Positions 11,201 to 21,704 of a stretch of DNA of 64,000 nt are shown one piece after another. Both the position numbers and the translations under genes were made by a program. Source of the DNA: Incurvaria masculella. Its lineage: Eukaryota; Arthropoda; Insecta; Lepidoptera; Incurvariidae. The DNA is taken from positions 10,235,001-10,299,000 of the forward strand of contig OX335660.1 of NCBI GenBank assembly GCA_946894095.1, in the 5' to 3' direction. The notes under the pieces are model-generated. The model searched no databases and was not told the origin of the DNA. It was given only the letters and a program-made list of their open reading frames with translations. The stretch's first letter is position 1, and each line of letters begins with the position of its first letter.

Positions 11201-12454
11201 AACGCTAGTATTATTACGTCAGTATGGAACCATAGTATGAACGTCCCAAGCCAACATTTATACATATAATTTGTGGGCGCATATTGTCAGTCTTGGGCAC
11301 ATATTTTATTGCTATTCTTACGCTCTTGCTTGCTTACGCGGTAAGATCAGCAGCTCTCAAATTAGCCATAAGTTCTGGGTGACGTGCGACTTTCGCGTAA
11401 AAATCCCTGTTGAAAACTTTTTCTTTGCAATAAGGCGTATTTGGGCGCCAAAGTCAGTCGATATCGACATTTGCATTATCGGCATTTTGCATGTAATTTT
11501 GATAGAAGGACCCTTTCTGGGGCTGCCCTACAATTAAACTTACATTAATTCGTTTCATATATCAGTGATACGTAAATGGTAAGGATATGCCCTTTCATAC
11601 AATTATGTCGCCTGTTGCGGTATTCCGATATTCCGTCTTTTATTTTTTGCGTTTTTTAAGTAATTCTTGCACGGTTTTACCACACAATTGCGCATTTTTG
11701 TGGCGCATTATAAGTCAGAGGCGACGCACAGGCGTATTACGACAGCGAGCGGCTCTCTGGCGACCAAGCGGTGACCCCACGACGCATAGAACACCACTTA
11801 GGTTGCTCCATGTTTGTTATATAGTAGGGCCTGTCCTTACGTAGTAATATTTACGTCAATGGATATGACGGACGCCATTACAACATTGTGATGTTTGTTT
11901 CAGCAGCGAGTGCGAACGCGGCGGGCGCGTGGGGCGCGTCGCCGGCCGACGACACGGAGAAGGCGAAGCTGGTGCGGCAGCAGAAGCGCGAGGACGGCAA
12001 GCCGCACATCAAGCGGCCCATGAACGCCTTCATGGTCTGGGCCAAGGACGAGCGGCGGAAGATCCTCAAGGCCTGCCCCGACATGCACAACTCCAACATC
12101 TCCAAGATCCTCGGCGCGCGCTGGAAGGGCATGTCCAACGCCGAGAAGCAGCCCTACTACGAGGAGCAGTCGCGCCTCTCGAAGCAGCACATGGAGAAGC
12201 ACCCCGACTACCGCTACCGGCCGCGGCCCAAGCGGACCTGCATCGTCGACGGCAAGAAGATGCGCATCTCCGAGTACAAGAACCTCATGCGGAACCGCCG
12301 CCAGGAGATGCGGCAGCTCTGGTGCCGCGACGGCTCCGGCGAGATGGGCTTCCTGACGTCGCCGGGGCCGTCGGGCGCCGCGTCGCCGCCCAACGGCGGC
12401 TACCTCGCCAGCCCGGGCTTCTCGCCGCCGCTGTCGCCGCGGGAGGACGACTGA
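2013..12454 (+). CDS. Sox102F: SoxD-family HMG-box transcription factor (3' part of gene)
   Basis: Three exons (2013-2219, 3470-3731, 11901-12454) join in frame and encode the C-terminal 340 residues of a SoxD protein. The HMG box (about 12005-12240) includes [19 protein letters not shown], the [13 protein letters not shown] core and the PRPKRTC tail. The stretch after the box ([20 protein letters not shown]) is diagnostic of SoxD (Sox5/6/13, Drosophila Sox102F) rather than other Sox groups. Upstream exons give a Gln/Ala-rich helical segment and a PLNLTK motif similar to the PLNLS CtBP-contact motif of SOX5/SOX6. SoxD proteins bind the DNA minor groove, bend DNA and lack a classical activation domain, acting in the nucleus with partners in neural and muscle development. 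The N-terminal coiled-coil exons must lie left of the window. Group assignment is secure; the fly ortholog name is inferred by homology. Confidence 0.93.
2281..2695. mobile_element. MITE expanded into a 31-bp minisatellite
   Basis: Nine head-to-tail units of about 31 bp (2281-2559) share CTGAGATAAATAGTCGTAAC. Units 1-3 recur almost exactly as units 4-6, so a 93-bp higher-order block is duplicated. The flank 2560-2695 (CGAAAAGTAGTACTTTGTGACGT) and a non-expanded copy at 47684-47839 show that the unit is the terminal inverted repeat of a small DNA element. The whole lies in a SoxD intron. Confidence 0.75.
2738..3174. mobile_element. Fold-back element, Penelope-like terminal repeat
   Basis: The ends are inverted copies (AGCTTATTTATTTAGCTCGACG on the left, its complement on the right), and inner arms near 2836-2941 and 3030-3142 are also inverted copies (CGAAATTTCGTTGAGCTCTTCG shared in both orientations). 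The TCGACGTTTCGTC motif with its small hairpin is reminiscent of Penelope-like retroelement termini. No reverse transcriptase is present, so this is an internally deleted, fold-back remnant. Confidence 0.5.
2753..2804 (-). ncRNA. Hammerhead-ribozyme-like motif
   Basis: On the minus strand the order is GUC (complement of 2797-2799), CUGACGA (2783-2789), a six-base-pair stem GUCCAC/GUGGAC with loop AGCGUG, then GAAA (2760-2763) and CGU. This is the order of a hammerhead catalytic core. Two departures are seen: an extra U between CUGACGA and stem II, and no obvious stem I. Hammerheads are known in Penelope-like retroelements. Activity cannot be judged from sequence. Confidence 0.3.
3250..3413. 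mobile_element. Short inverted-repeat element (MITE)
   Basis: Terminal inverted repeats of about 18 bp (TTCAAATAAGAATAGGAT on the left, ATCCTATTCTTATATGAA on the right) bound 164 bp without coding capacity. The right end lies 56 bp before the SoxD exon at 3470, so the element occupies the distal part of the splice-acceptor region. Confidence 0.6.
3470..3731 (+). CDS. Sox102F: SoxD internal exon with PLNLT motif
   Basis: Acceptor GCATTGCAG and donor AACG|GTGAGT bound 262 bp; the exon enters in phase 0 and leaves in phase 1, which matches the phase needed by the HMG exon at 11901. It encodes a Pro/Ala-rich segment containing [11 protein letters not shown], which resembles the CtBP-binding PLNLS motif described in SOX6, followed by a conserved-looking [20 protein letters not shown]. 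Very high GC. The CtBP role is inferred from family knowledge. Confidence 0.82.
7411..7715 (+). mobile_element. Lepidopteran dispersed repeat (GGTTCCGTACC family)
   Basis: The repeat begins AGGGTTCCGTACCCAAAGGG, passes a (GTCC)n tract at about 7477-7502 and a 'CTCATGAACCGTAATAG' block, and ends with GAGTCCGACTCGCACTTGG followed by CCGG and T. Copies in the opposite orientation lie at 41319-41573 and 52502-52708. I know this sequence as a very widespread lepidopteran repeat; its class is not assigned here. Confidence 0.7.
8188..8775. mobile_element. Cluster of three copies of a ~165-bp MITE
   Basis: Copies lie at 8188-8350 (forward), 8350-8500 (reverse, abutting the first) and 8612-8775 (forward). 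Shared blocks are TGCACGAAGGGACAAAAAAT, CAAAATCAACGTCAA, GTGACGTGTTTGAACA and TTAACTCGGCTGTCTCTTCG. The first two meet tail to tail at the near-palindrome CGGGGCTAAGCCCCG. No coding capacity. Confidence 0.7.
9868..10033 (-). mobile_element. Fourth copy of the ~165-bp MITE
   Basis: Reverse copy of the family clustered at 8188-8775, recognised by GAAACGGCCGAGTTAATCAA, CAAACACGTCACTTTTAGTG and GACGTTGATTTTGATTTTTT in order. Ends AGCCCCGGTTGCACGA and GTGCACTCAGCCC are imperfect inverted repeats. Confidence 0.7.
10538..10761. mobile_element. GC-rich long palindrome (fold-back element)
   Basis: Two arms of about 100 bp are inverted copies: left GTTTGAAAAAACTCACGG, TCGGGCTGATCGTTCAGCC, GAGGAGGCTACC; right the complements of these with few mismatches. 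The arms meet near 10640-10660 at ACGCCCG/CGGGCGT. A 69-codon open frame inside follows from the palindrome and is not considered a gene. Confidence 0.7.
10861..11114 (-). mobile_element. SINE copy, internally deleted
   Basis: Poly-T at 10861-10868 marks the 3' tail on the minus strand. The body shows GGATATGGATGGCTTAA and ATTCCAGGAAG, and the tRNA-like head includes GGATCGAATCC (B-box-like, complement strand) and GGCCAGTCCCCGCGCC. It lacks the middle of the body seen in 1562-1971. Confidence 0.65.
11901..12454 (+). CDS. Sox102F: SoxD terminal coding exon with HMG box
   Basis: The exon follows TGTTTGTTTCAG and ends with TGA at 12452-12454. Phase 1 from the previous exon completes an Ala codon. 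Content in order: Ala/Gly-rich linker, basic [17 protein letters not shown] box (about 12005-12240), the SoxD-specific segment ending [10 protein letters not shown], and a Gly/Pro/Ser tail ending PREDD. The box has [10 protein letters not shown] where vertebrate SOX5/6 have a Phe in place of the Cys, as I recall for fly Sox102F. The acceptor is a NAGNAG (CAGCAG), so one Ala may be optional. Confidence 0.93.
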
Positions 12455-15400
12455 GGGCCGGCGCGCGGCTGGCCGTACCCGCCCGCCGCGCCGCACCCCT
12501 CCCACCCCTGGTAGACTCGCCGCCGCCGCGCTGGATTCGGGCGGAACGGTGCGGATTGAACTGCCTGGAACCGGTTTCGTGTGGATTCGAGAGGAACTGC
12601 TAGGTAATTGTTTCATCTATAGAATCTTTCCAAGCTGGAAAGTTCAGGTCGCGTGGAAAGTAAATACCTACTTCCCCGGGAGACCTCTTTGCTCCCAGCT
12701 ACCCTAGTGCGGCTAAGTTTGGTTCTTACGAGGAAAATGTAATGGTAGCTGATATAACCATTGTCTGGCATCAGGTATAAGGAACATATCTATGTGTAAT
12801 TCATGTAATTTTAAATTGTTTGTCCGGAGATTTTCTCGGATAGGTACGCGTGTGTAAATTAGATGACGGGACTGTGACATTAAAACTGTAGATATAGTGT
12901 AGAACTTTATAAATTTGTCTCTGAAGTTGTGTAATACTTAATTACTTTAAAAACCTTAAAATTAGGAATCTGGAGTTAAGGAAAGTCTATGTACTTAGTA
13001 GCTATTTAAATAAGTAGGTAATACTTAAAAACCTTTCAGACATTACGTATTAAAAGTCGTCAACTATGTAAACGATTGTATCGCTCCTGTTTCTGTGAAA
13101 CACGGCAACGGAATTCATATTTCTGTAAAGCAATTTCTACCAGTGAGCTAAGCCATTCGTTACAAGTCTCGTTAAAGACGCAGCGGTATGCTCTCTATAA
13201 AATTTGACCATAATGTTACGGTACCTTTGCAAACAATAGACTTGTATTTATCATAACTCCCAAGTGTGAAGTTTATGCATGTCATGATTTTTAGCGGCCA
13301 TTGTCATGGCACGCTAAGTACCATAGCATAATGTTTTCACCTATGATGTTGTTCTATCTACCTACCTTGTTTATTTTTCCGCATAAAAACGTAAATCTCT
13401 CCTTTTTCTGCAACGAAATTACTTGTGAAAACCGTTCATTATTTTGTAAATAGAGCAGGCTGATTTATATTTTTTAAATTGATTTTACAAAATTATTCAG
13501 ATTTGATTACATCTCTTGTAGAATGTAGAGCTAAGACCCCTTGGTGTAGGCTTTAATGAAATCTTAATATGAATCTAATTATATATACGATAGCATCCAA
13601 CCCTTGGCAGTATTCCATCAGGTATTTTTACAAACTAATTCAAAAGGTACCCATTTGATGACTTTGGTTTATTTTGTTTCGGAATATACACGGATTGGAT
13701 GCATTAAGTTTGCCATAACTGGAAAAAATCTGTGGTAAGAAAGGGTATATCGAACGCCATGTATATAGAATTTTCCCGAATGGAAAAGATGAATGCGAGT
13801 GCCAAAAAAAGTAATTAACTGAATGAGCCGTGTTATAAACACCCTGTACAAATGATAACTGAGATTCTTAGTACTCAATTACATGTTCTCAGTGAATATT
13901 CTAATACTCATAATTATTTAAGTAAGGTTGATCTAGATCGCAAAATATAGAAAAATGTATTACAATAGGTATAAATATCACAATAAAGCAGTTAAGTAAT
14001 TCTAGGTTAGTCATACTGTAAAGTACGGTAGGATTAAAAACATGTTTTGTCCCCACCGCGTCGTAAGAGTGGGTTAACACACCATTTACCTAACATGTCA
14101 ACCTTGCTTTACTTGAAAAGTGCAATTTTATTGATAGAACCTAGCGGTTGTAAGCTGGCTATTCGTAGCTTAGCGTTTAGTAATAGGATGTCGTAGGCGA
14201 CTTGTGTTAAAAGTTTCCAAAAAGTCGTTATTTGCCCTTTGATTTGAGAATTTGTTTTGTTATTTATTTCCACTTTTAGTTTTTGTTGTTTTCTTTGTAT
14301 GTTTTCTCTCACGTTGTTCTAAAATGTATGCCAGTAATGTTAGCATAGTTGCGTAGGTCGACCATGTATGTGTCATTCGATGTGTAGTTTCGGTAAACTT
14401 AGACTATTATAGACTTAAGAAACTATTAGACCGTGCTGTTAAATTATTTATTTGTATGTTGGATCCGTGTAAATAGTTCTTCTAATTCTTAGTTCTCGAT
14501 ACAAGTGAATTATCCATAGATTTATTATATTATAGCGTGAATCAATGTAAAATATTCCAAAATACATCTACATATTTTCATTATAAATGTACACTAAACA
14601 GATTTCTTCAGTTGGTACAGTCGTTTTCTATCAATTGTGTACACTGAAAAGAGAAGGAATTCCTAAGCCCCTTAACTTATGGCTGACGTCAGCATGACAG
14701 AAAGGGATCTCAAATTTGTCTCTATTTTCGGTGTATAGATTTCAGAGGAAGCGACTGTACTAGAAGCAAATTATTTCAGTACAGCTTTTGAAAAGTGATA
14801 AAGGCAGCTATAAGGGCCCGCAAGTTTTTTTCTCGATTAAAACGTAGGTCGTTTAAAAACAATTGGAAAAAACTGTAAATTTTCTCAATTCTTTGTATCT
14901 ACTTATATCAATCCATCAAAGTGTCTGCACGTTTTTGTAATGTTTTAAAACGGTCAAAGAAAATCTACATACAAAACGTATTCCTGTTGGTGTTGAACCA
15001 GGATTGTTTTTCGAAAAACCAAAAGACACAGGCATGATTTGGAACAGTTGTTTTAAAATAATTTCCTATGGGCAGCGTAAACTTTTAAACAGGACATGCA
15101 TCCCGAATTCTTCATAATAAACGGTGATCTTAGTAATTGTTGTCACATATTTTGCAGATAAAATGTAATACTGAAATACGGTTTTCGCTGCAAACTACGC
15201 CTAATATTGTTACAGCAAAATTTCTGGAGCGTAAAGTTCAATGTAAGTAGAATTTAGGTTTTAATAACCAGTATAGGAACACAGGTCACACTATTTATAA
15301 ACTGTGCCAAAACTCGAAATATATGAAAAATTAAATAATAATGAAACATACAATTTCCTTCGTTTTATTTTTCTCGTGTTGTTCTTGCTTCATGGTTGGT
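12455..15400 (+). other. Probable SoxD 3' UTR and downstream flank
   Basis: About 120 bp after the stop remain GC-rich, then AT-rich sequence with few repeats follows, which is typical of a long 3' UTR. AATAAA hexamers are at 13982-13987 and 15116-15121; which is used cannot be told. A MITE lies at 14615-14760. The UTR end is therefore uncertain. Confidence 0.45.
14615..14760. mobile_element. Short MITE with GTACAGTCG ends
   Basis: Ends GTACAGTCGTTTTC and GGAAGCGACTGTAC are inverted repeats. The internal blocks CTAAGCCCCTTAACTTATGG and AGGGATCTCAAATTTGTCTC are shared with a reverse copy at about 38200-38340 and a partial copy at 29880-29940. Position suggests it lies in or just past the SoxD 3' UTR. 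Confidence 0.6.
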
Positions 15401-15607
15401 ACCAGCAGATGAATATCTGCTTTCTTTTTATTAACCGACCGCGCGAGGAGTTTCAAGAGTATGCATGTTTCTTTTAATATTTCAATTAATTGAAATAATG
15501 AACAGAACATAATATTTTTAAAAAGATTTATATAAATTAAAAATTCATAAATTCTTTAGAAATGGTGAGCATTTATTCATCATTTGTAGTTGTGCATAAA
15601 AAAAAAC

Positions 15608-15745
15608 ATCTGACAGCAGTATTCAGAGCGGGCAGACTAACTTTAGTATGCGTATTAAGGCTGCCCTAAACTGGTTTTTTTATGGTTAGTCCCGTGCTAC
15701 TACCGTACTAAGTTTGACAGGTTCACTCTGAATACGACTGTCTGA
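15608..15745. mobile_element. Short inverted-repeat element
   Basis: Ends ATCTGACAGCAGTATTCAGAG and CTCTGAATACGACTGTCTGAT are near-perfect inverted repeats around 138 bp; inner parts also pair (TTTAGTATG with CGTACTAAG). No coding capacity. The flank 15746-16448 is plain AT-rich sequence in which I see nothing. Confidence 0.6.
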
Positions 15746-16448
15746 TCTTAGGAACTATTTTCGTGTGATAAGTCTGTTTTGTAAGACAGTTTAGGTTTAG
15801 AGCTAGTTTCCATAATGAAATAATTAAAAAAAAATCCAATATTGACAAAGATGACAACGAACGAATGAAATGGAAACAAGATTTCCTCATACAAATATTT
15901 TTTTTAACTATTTCCCTACACTATCTTGATTAACTACTATATTTCACAATTTGTTAGTATTTTTACAAAATATTTTCTACAAAAGTCCTTTAAAATGGTA
16001 AAATTATTGCGAGTTACTAATAATGCACTGTTATAATATACTGTTCCCTGATCAAGGATTTAGAATTAGCTGTTACTAACACAGATGCAAAATATTTGGT
16101 AAACAAATTTTGTTGACTAACCAACACAAATTGATTAAGGTTATAAATATAACAGGTATGGAAACACATTTACCTACCATACAACATATTGTAAATATAG
16201 ATACATCCACATTTAATTCTACAACTATTATTACATATTACAATTAAGCTCATGTACATTGTATGTTAAGTTGCCATTTGAAATAAGTACATCGCCTTTA
16301 GAGTTCAGATATAAAAAAAAATCAGAATTCAATAGAATATCATACTCTTAATGAGCAAACACCATTAAAACGCAAAAACTTTTAAGCGGTCATTAATGTT
16401 TTTTACAGTAAAAATGTAAAATCAATTTCAATTATCAGAGATAACTTT

Positions 16449-16922
16449 ATACAGGGTGTCGTAACCGGCAGTACATTCAATTTGGGAAATGATTATTGGG
16501 ATTGATACAAACAAAAAAGTTTAAAAATTTTGCTGAATATCCTCTAAATAAAAAGTTAGACTTTCCATTCCATTCCAAAGTAATTCAATAATTGAGTGTA
16601 AAAAGAATCTAATGGTCTGTAAAAACGTGGGAGTGTTGTGTGTACGTGGACATGGATGGCTAATATCACACCTGCTGTCATGCCATTAGCCTGATATCAA
16701 TGATCTATAATAGAATATGAAATCTAGGTTCCATGCCAAGACCTTCCTTAGCTAAAACAAACGTTCCTTATTAAATTACACTAGACAAAAACATAAAAAT
16801 TAAAAAAAAATATATCTCGGTAACCAGGCACTTCAGAGAAAAAAAATAACTCTTTTGTCTCGGAAAAACATGAGGATTACGCTGGCGAAATTAATGTACT
16901 GGCCATTACGACACCTTGTATA
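16449..16922. mobile_element. Non-autonomous DNA element with ACAGGGTGTC ends
   Basis: Inverted ends ATACAGGGTGTCGTAAC and TTACGACACCTTGTAT bound about 474 bp. A piece of the common SINE (16640-16745, GGACATGGATGGCTAATATC to CCAAGACCTTCCTTA) is nested inside. No transposase remains. Confidence 0.55.
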
Positions 16923-17189
16923 TAAATAAATATATATATTACAGTTTAAGTCCGATGTTGGTTAAAGTACGAAATTATGTTTTCCTTGAAGTTTATTTAA
17001 TTTCTGCACTTGCACACATGTTGAGTGCACTAATTAGGACTTGAGGAAAATATTTTTTTTTATCTCCGTTCTTTTTACAAGCTGTCATAAAAATAGGACA
17101 TTCAGTAAAACGTTTGTAGAGTGAGGTTGTCTTGTCAGGTATGCCGCCAGTGAAGCATTCTGTTTGATAATTGCACATTTGTACTTTAT

Positions 17190-17563
17190 GTGTTTGCCAG
17201 GTTGTCCTGGGGAATACATATTATAAGACGACACTCTCCTTTTTTTTTCCATGAAACTACAGGCTTGTCGGTTTGGATGCATTTGAATTCTCGCTCGATA
17301 GCTTTCTGAAAACGTTGCTATATCTTCCTTTACATTCAATATGCCAAGGTCATTGAGAATTATTTCATTGGTTATGTACCATGGGGCATCAGTGATGATT
17401 GTAAGCTTCTTATTCTGGAATCTCTGGAAGATCTCGATGTTTGAGTGTTAGTTGTTCCCCACAGCTGGATGCTGTATGTCCAGATTGGTTTAATTATGGT
17501 TTTTGACAAAGGCATTTTATTACGAAGGCTTAATTGTGAGTTACGTTTCATCATCCTGTACAT
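17190..17563 (-). pseudogene. Jockey-type non-LTR retrotransposon ORF2 fragment
   Basis: On the minus strand 17372-17563 encodes LSLRNKMPLSKTIIKPIWTY followed by IQLWGTTN, matching the conserved segment downstream of the reverse transcriptase domain in Jockey-clade elements. After a frameshift near 17370 the coding continues as LGILNVKEDIATFSESYRAR, again matching the family. The copy is truncated at both ends and broken, so it is inactive. Confidence 0.7.
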
Positions 17564-19300
17564 TTTGCGGAGCTGAAAAAAAAATTACTTAAAAATGCAT
17601 TTTTATTTTTTGTACGAAAAAAATTGGTTAAAGTTTTTTTTTCTTACCACAAACTCGAAATTTGTGCACTCGACACGGGTATATCTTGTAAATCTTGGCT
17701 ACCTTCAAGGAAAAAAAGATTTCGGACTTTCACCAACATCGGAATTTAACCGTAACATATACAAAGATATACATATACAGTTGGATGCAGTTGCCATTTT
17801 ATTCGCTGCCTACTTGAAAGTATTTAATTTTTTCTTCCCATTTAGCAGAAACTATCCAGCCAAAAGCCTGGATTCTGTATGAATCGTCTGAATAACCAAC
17901 AGTTTGGACCCGACTTCTAAGTCCCGTCACTGCATATGGTTTTTCCTTTTTTTCATTTTTTTTTTTGTTACAGTTAGCTAGTAAAAAAAAAGTAAATGTG
18001 AAGAAAAAGTAAACTGACATATGCGACAGAATAACACAATCAATTCTGTCATCAGATAGTAGTTAACGCTGCTGTATGAAAGTATTCTTTGGCGAGACTG
18101 AGAGGAATTCGTTCCGTTCCCACGCTCCGGTTTAACATAATTTTTTGCTCACAAAAAACAAAAGACAAACAAACAACTGTTGATCCGATCGCTAATAAAC
18201 TGCACAGAATCATCCACTGGGCCAATCTGAATATGACAACGTAACAACTGACAATTAAATAATAACTAATTAATAATAATAACTTTGGACATACATTTTG
18301 CACAGTTTTAATTATTGAAAATTAAATAATAATTTTATTCATTAAATATATCAATTAAAACCCAGCTGTAAATATTATAGTTACAAAGACAAAATAACAT
18401 TTAAAAATTTTTTACAACAATGAAGACACCTTAGTATTAAACATTATAAATTAGCAATATGGCAACACAAAATCTGACATTAACACAATATATTAAAGCA
18501 AGAAAAATACCAAACACAAATTAAATTATTAAAAAATAGGTACATAATGAACACAAACCTTTTGACAGACACCAATCTTTTGATATTATTAAGAGAATAA
18601 CGAGGTGATCAAGTTCCATGCAATAGCTCTCAATAATATATATAATAATTTGACTGAGAAAATAGGCTCAATGGGTTCAAAAGAAATATTTTTTAGATAT
18701 TTTGCACACAAATTATACTTGTATATACATATTTTTTTAATAAATTACTTATATATCCGTAATATAGGCCTCCACAAAATGTTATGCAAACACAAAAAGG
18801 TGATATACATGATACATGATATACATGTATCCAAATTAAGTTATCAATCAGTTATCAGCTGTCAGTTAATTTAATTTAAGTGCAAAATTTCAGAAAAATA
18901 TTTCTTAATTTGACTGAGGAAACAGGCACGAGCTATTCCTCCTCTTAACTAGTTTGATTTTTAATAATAATGCAAATTTCCCACGGGGACAGAGCAGCGA
19001 GGCAAAGCTGTGGACAAAACTAAAGGATAGAACTGTGGGTGGTCATACATCGGAAAGCTCTGTCCAGATGTTACATTGTGATGTAAACATCGCATTGTAT
19101 ACCAATTTTCTTATTTATCATCCTTAGTCAGAACACTTTCAGCCTTCCTAATCATAGCTGCGAACGGCGAAACACACCTTGCCATTCCCTTACTCATTTA
19201 CGAAGACATATAAACTAGGTCACATGTCTCGACTGTGAAACGAAATTATTTGTAGGAACCTCCAGTTTTTAATAATTTGTGTTCAAAATCATAATTTCTG
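17564..19300. other. AT-rich intergenic stretch
   Basis: No gene, RNA or clear repeat was recognised. Open frames here are short and low in complexity. The part 18560-18900 is extremely AT-rich. It separates the SoxD side from the GC-rich islands at 19.3-20.6 kb. Confidence 0.5.
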
Positions 19301-19310
19301 TCGGTTAGCT

Positions 19311-19800
19311 ATGTCACCGGTGGGCGAAAACGGCGAGTACATATATAATGGTCGCGTCTCGGAAGCATCTTTTTCCGTCCAAGCTCCGAGCAGACTTGAC
19401 CTGTCGGAGTTACTCCGTGAACGCTATGCATACTACGAAGTGCCAGAGCAAACGCTCGGATAGCCCGAGCGGTTCCATCAACTGCGGCCGCGCCAGCGCT
19501 CGCAAGGACGTGAGCAATTTCCAGCCTCGGTTTGAACTGTCGAGAGAAGCGGCAACGACCGATCTTCTCCGTACGGATTAAAATGCATTGAGAGACGTGG
19601 GGCGTCAGTCGACCGACGCCTTCCTGCTCCGTCCAGTCGGTTCGGCCGTCGCTAACCGGTTGCTGGCTGCAGCTGCGCCTGCTATAGCTGAACCCGTGAC
19701 TGCTCTACCCGTCGGCATCTACGGACGTCTGTGCTGTAGTCATGGGCGTTTCCACTGGTCTTCGAAAACGTTAGTAACTGTTATTGCTGATGCCGATAGC
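19311..19800 (+). other. GC-rich island with a 50-codon open frame, unassigned
   Basis: GC rises sharply against the AT-rich surround, as coding or promoter DNA does here. An ATG at 19311 opens 50 codons (MSPVGENGEYIYNGRVSEAS, then a mixed hydrophilic stretch with LSELLRERYAYYEVPEQ) before TAG at 19461. Other frames stay open downstream (19348-19581, 19588-19902). No homology is recognised. It may be a promoter with a 5' exon, a worn pseudogene, or a repeat not otherwise present in the window. Confidence 0.3.
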
Positions 19801-20159
19801 CATTTGCAGAAACTGGTTGCAAAAAGAAATGAAAAAAAAACTCCCTCTCCCTTCTTCTCCTTTTTTTTTTGGCTGGACATGAATGGGTATAATAACATCT
19901 AGCACGGTTCAATATCTTACATGAATTCTGAATCTGGAGTGACCTGTATTCTCAACAAAAATCTAAATCAAGAAAGAGGTTTTGTTACTATGTAGTTATC
20001 GCAATCAATTAACAAGTCAGACAAAACTTTTTATCCTCCACAAAATAATCCCCAGAAATAATATAACACAAATGATAAATAAACATAATTATCATTTATT
20101 TTATATGCCTATTAGAATTTAGAAATACTAATCGTTGGACTTTTTCTGTAAGCAAACCA

Positions 20160-20560
20160 CAACGGCGGTCGTTAACAATGTAGCCCCTCTTCGACTACAG
20201 TGCGCAATGCGCGCGCGCATTACAGTTTCGGCGGTAACCGGCGGTAAAGAGTCGCCGGCTACAAGCTGCAACAAAGTAATTATTAGTATTACTAACTATT
20301 ACTCGTAACTCCAGTTACAAGAGTCGCCGGCTCCAAGCCTTAACCGACGTTACAGCTACTGCCGCCCGCCATTGCGCGAGCGAGACAGTCGCGGCTGGCG
20401 GGTCGTTGCGTCTAGACGTCTCGCAACCTACGGGCTTTCGTTGGCGCGCCGCGTGCACGATCAAGTGCGCTACAAGAAATTTGTAGCGGCCATACTGCTC
20501 GGCGTAAAATTAATACTTCGTTTTTACACTAGTAACAGTTATACGAACCCATTTCTCATT
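20160..20560. promoter_or_regulatory. Second GC-rich island, possible promoter
   Basis: The island contains a CGCGCGCGC run (near 20210), a directly repeated GAGTCGCCGGCT at about 20248 and 20321, and GCGCGCCGCGTGCACG near 20443. No ATG-led frame joins a convincing donor on either strand. The repeated block suggests either promoter architecture or a GC-rich mobile element. Function not assigned. Confidence 0.25.
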
Positions 20561-20879
20561 TCTCGTCCCACGACTACTGTGCTGTGCCAGAGATCTCCAC
20601 TTTTTTCGGGAAGATAATTTCTTGCTTTCTTGAGACTTTTTTTTTATTTCTTGCACAGAAATAAAAAAAGTCTCTTACGAACCAAATTTTTATAAAGTTG
20701 GAAGTTAGTTCTTTGTGGAAGACATGCAAAAACAAGAAAACGAACAGTCATCAACAATCTCGTAAACCAGAAGGAATCATGTTTGGATTGATTGACAAAC
20801 ATATTCTAATATAGTTAACTCCCATTAAAATCCATAGTATTTTTAACATCTCTCTCAATGGCAAGCTCAGAACTGAATA

Positions 20880-21640
20880 CTTCCTAGCGATGTGCAAAGT
20901 GTCACAAATAATAATTGTACCGAAATCAGAAAAAGCTATCCACGATCATACCTCACACACACCGATAAGCCTATTGCCGATCATGTAAAGACTATATGAG
21001 AAGATTCTGCTAAAATACACAACATTCATATATTAGACTGGTACGACTTTCAACACGAACATGCCACAATCGAACTAATACATCGAGTGTGAAAATTCAT
21101 TAGGAAATCATTTGAACAATGACTAAATTGCTTCTCCTCCAATCAAGGATTCGACAAGGTATGGCACAAAAGTTTGCTATTTAAAATCAAATCATTTCTA
21201 CCACACAAACTCTATAGCATGCTAAAATACCTCTTTAAAGGAAATACAATTTTAAGTTCGAGAAGACAATGCTACATCTCCATTCAACGACATTTATAAA
21301 GGGGTGCCCAGGGCTCCATATTTGGCCCAATCTTCTACATAATATTTACCGCAGATTTACCAAAAAGCCATAGCTACCTTCGCCGATGACACTTGCATCC
21401 AGCAAAAATATTCAGAGTCTTTAAAGAAGTCTTAAAAGTGAAGAATGAAGGCAAATGCCTCAAAGTGGACAGACTTTAAATCTTAAAAGAGGGTATCAAC
21501 TTGTGAAGTTCAAACAATTACACATACCAACTCAGTCAAATACTTAGGTATACATCTGGAGAAAACAATGTCCAAACTAAGAGAGATGAACTCAACATCA
21601 TGTGACATAGGGCGCATAATTCTATCAAATGTCACTGTCT
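20880..21640 (+). pseudogene. Decayed non-LTR reverse transcriptase
   Basis: Across several frames the plus strand retains reverse transcriptase landmarks in order: PISLLPI near 20970, QGFDKVWHKSLLFKIKSFLP near 21150, a GVPQGS-like block with IFGPIFYIIFTADLP at 21300-21360, FADDT (catalytic Asp pair) near 21385, and VKYLGIHLEKTMS near 21540. Stops and frameshifts are frequent, so the copy is dead. The motif order fits Jockey-type elements. It ends just before the HPS5 3' end, which lies on the other strand. Confidence 0.65.
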
Positions 21641-21704
21641 AGGCAAACAATAATAAGTAATGATAATTTATACGATAAAATATGCATACACAATTGATCA
21701 CTGT

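Larger units (their letters stand above)
3732..11900 (+). other. Large SoxD intron, single-copy stretches plus repeats
   Basis: This 8.2-kb intron separates the PLNLT exon from the HMG exon. Repeats at 7411-7715, 8188-8775, 9868-10033, 10538-10761 and 10861-11114 are listed separately. The remaining parts (3732-7410, 7716-8187, 8776-9867, 10034-10537, 11115-11900) look single-copy. Segments around 4540-4770, 5300-5600, 5800-6180, 6420-6540 and 7780-8110 have balanced GC and TTAATTA-type homeodomain core sites, so they are candidate enhancers; the longest open frame (5758-6180) has no splice signals or recognisable homology. Confidence 0.5.

Noticed and set aside
11900..12616. A 238-codon open frame antisense to the SoxD HMG exon, and a 224-codon frame on the same strand
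   Set aside because: Both are GC-driven shadows of the real HMG-box frame; their translations are Arg/Ala-rich without any domain.
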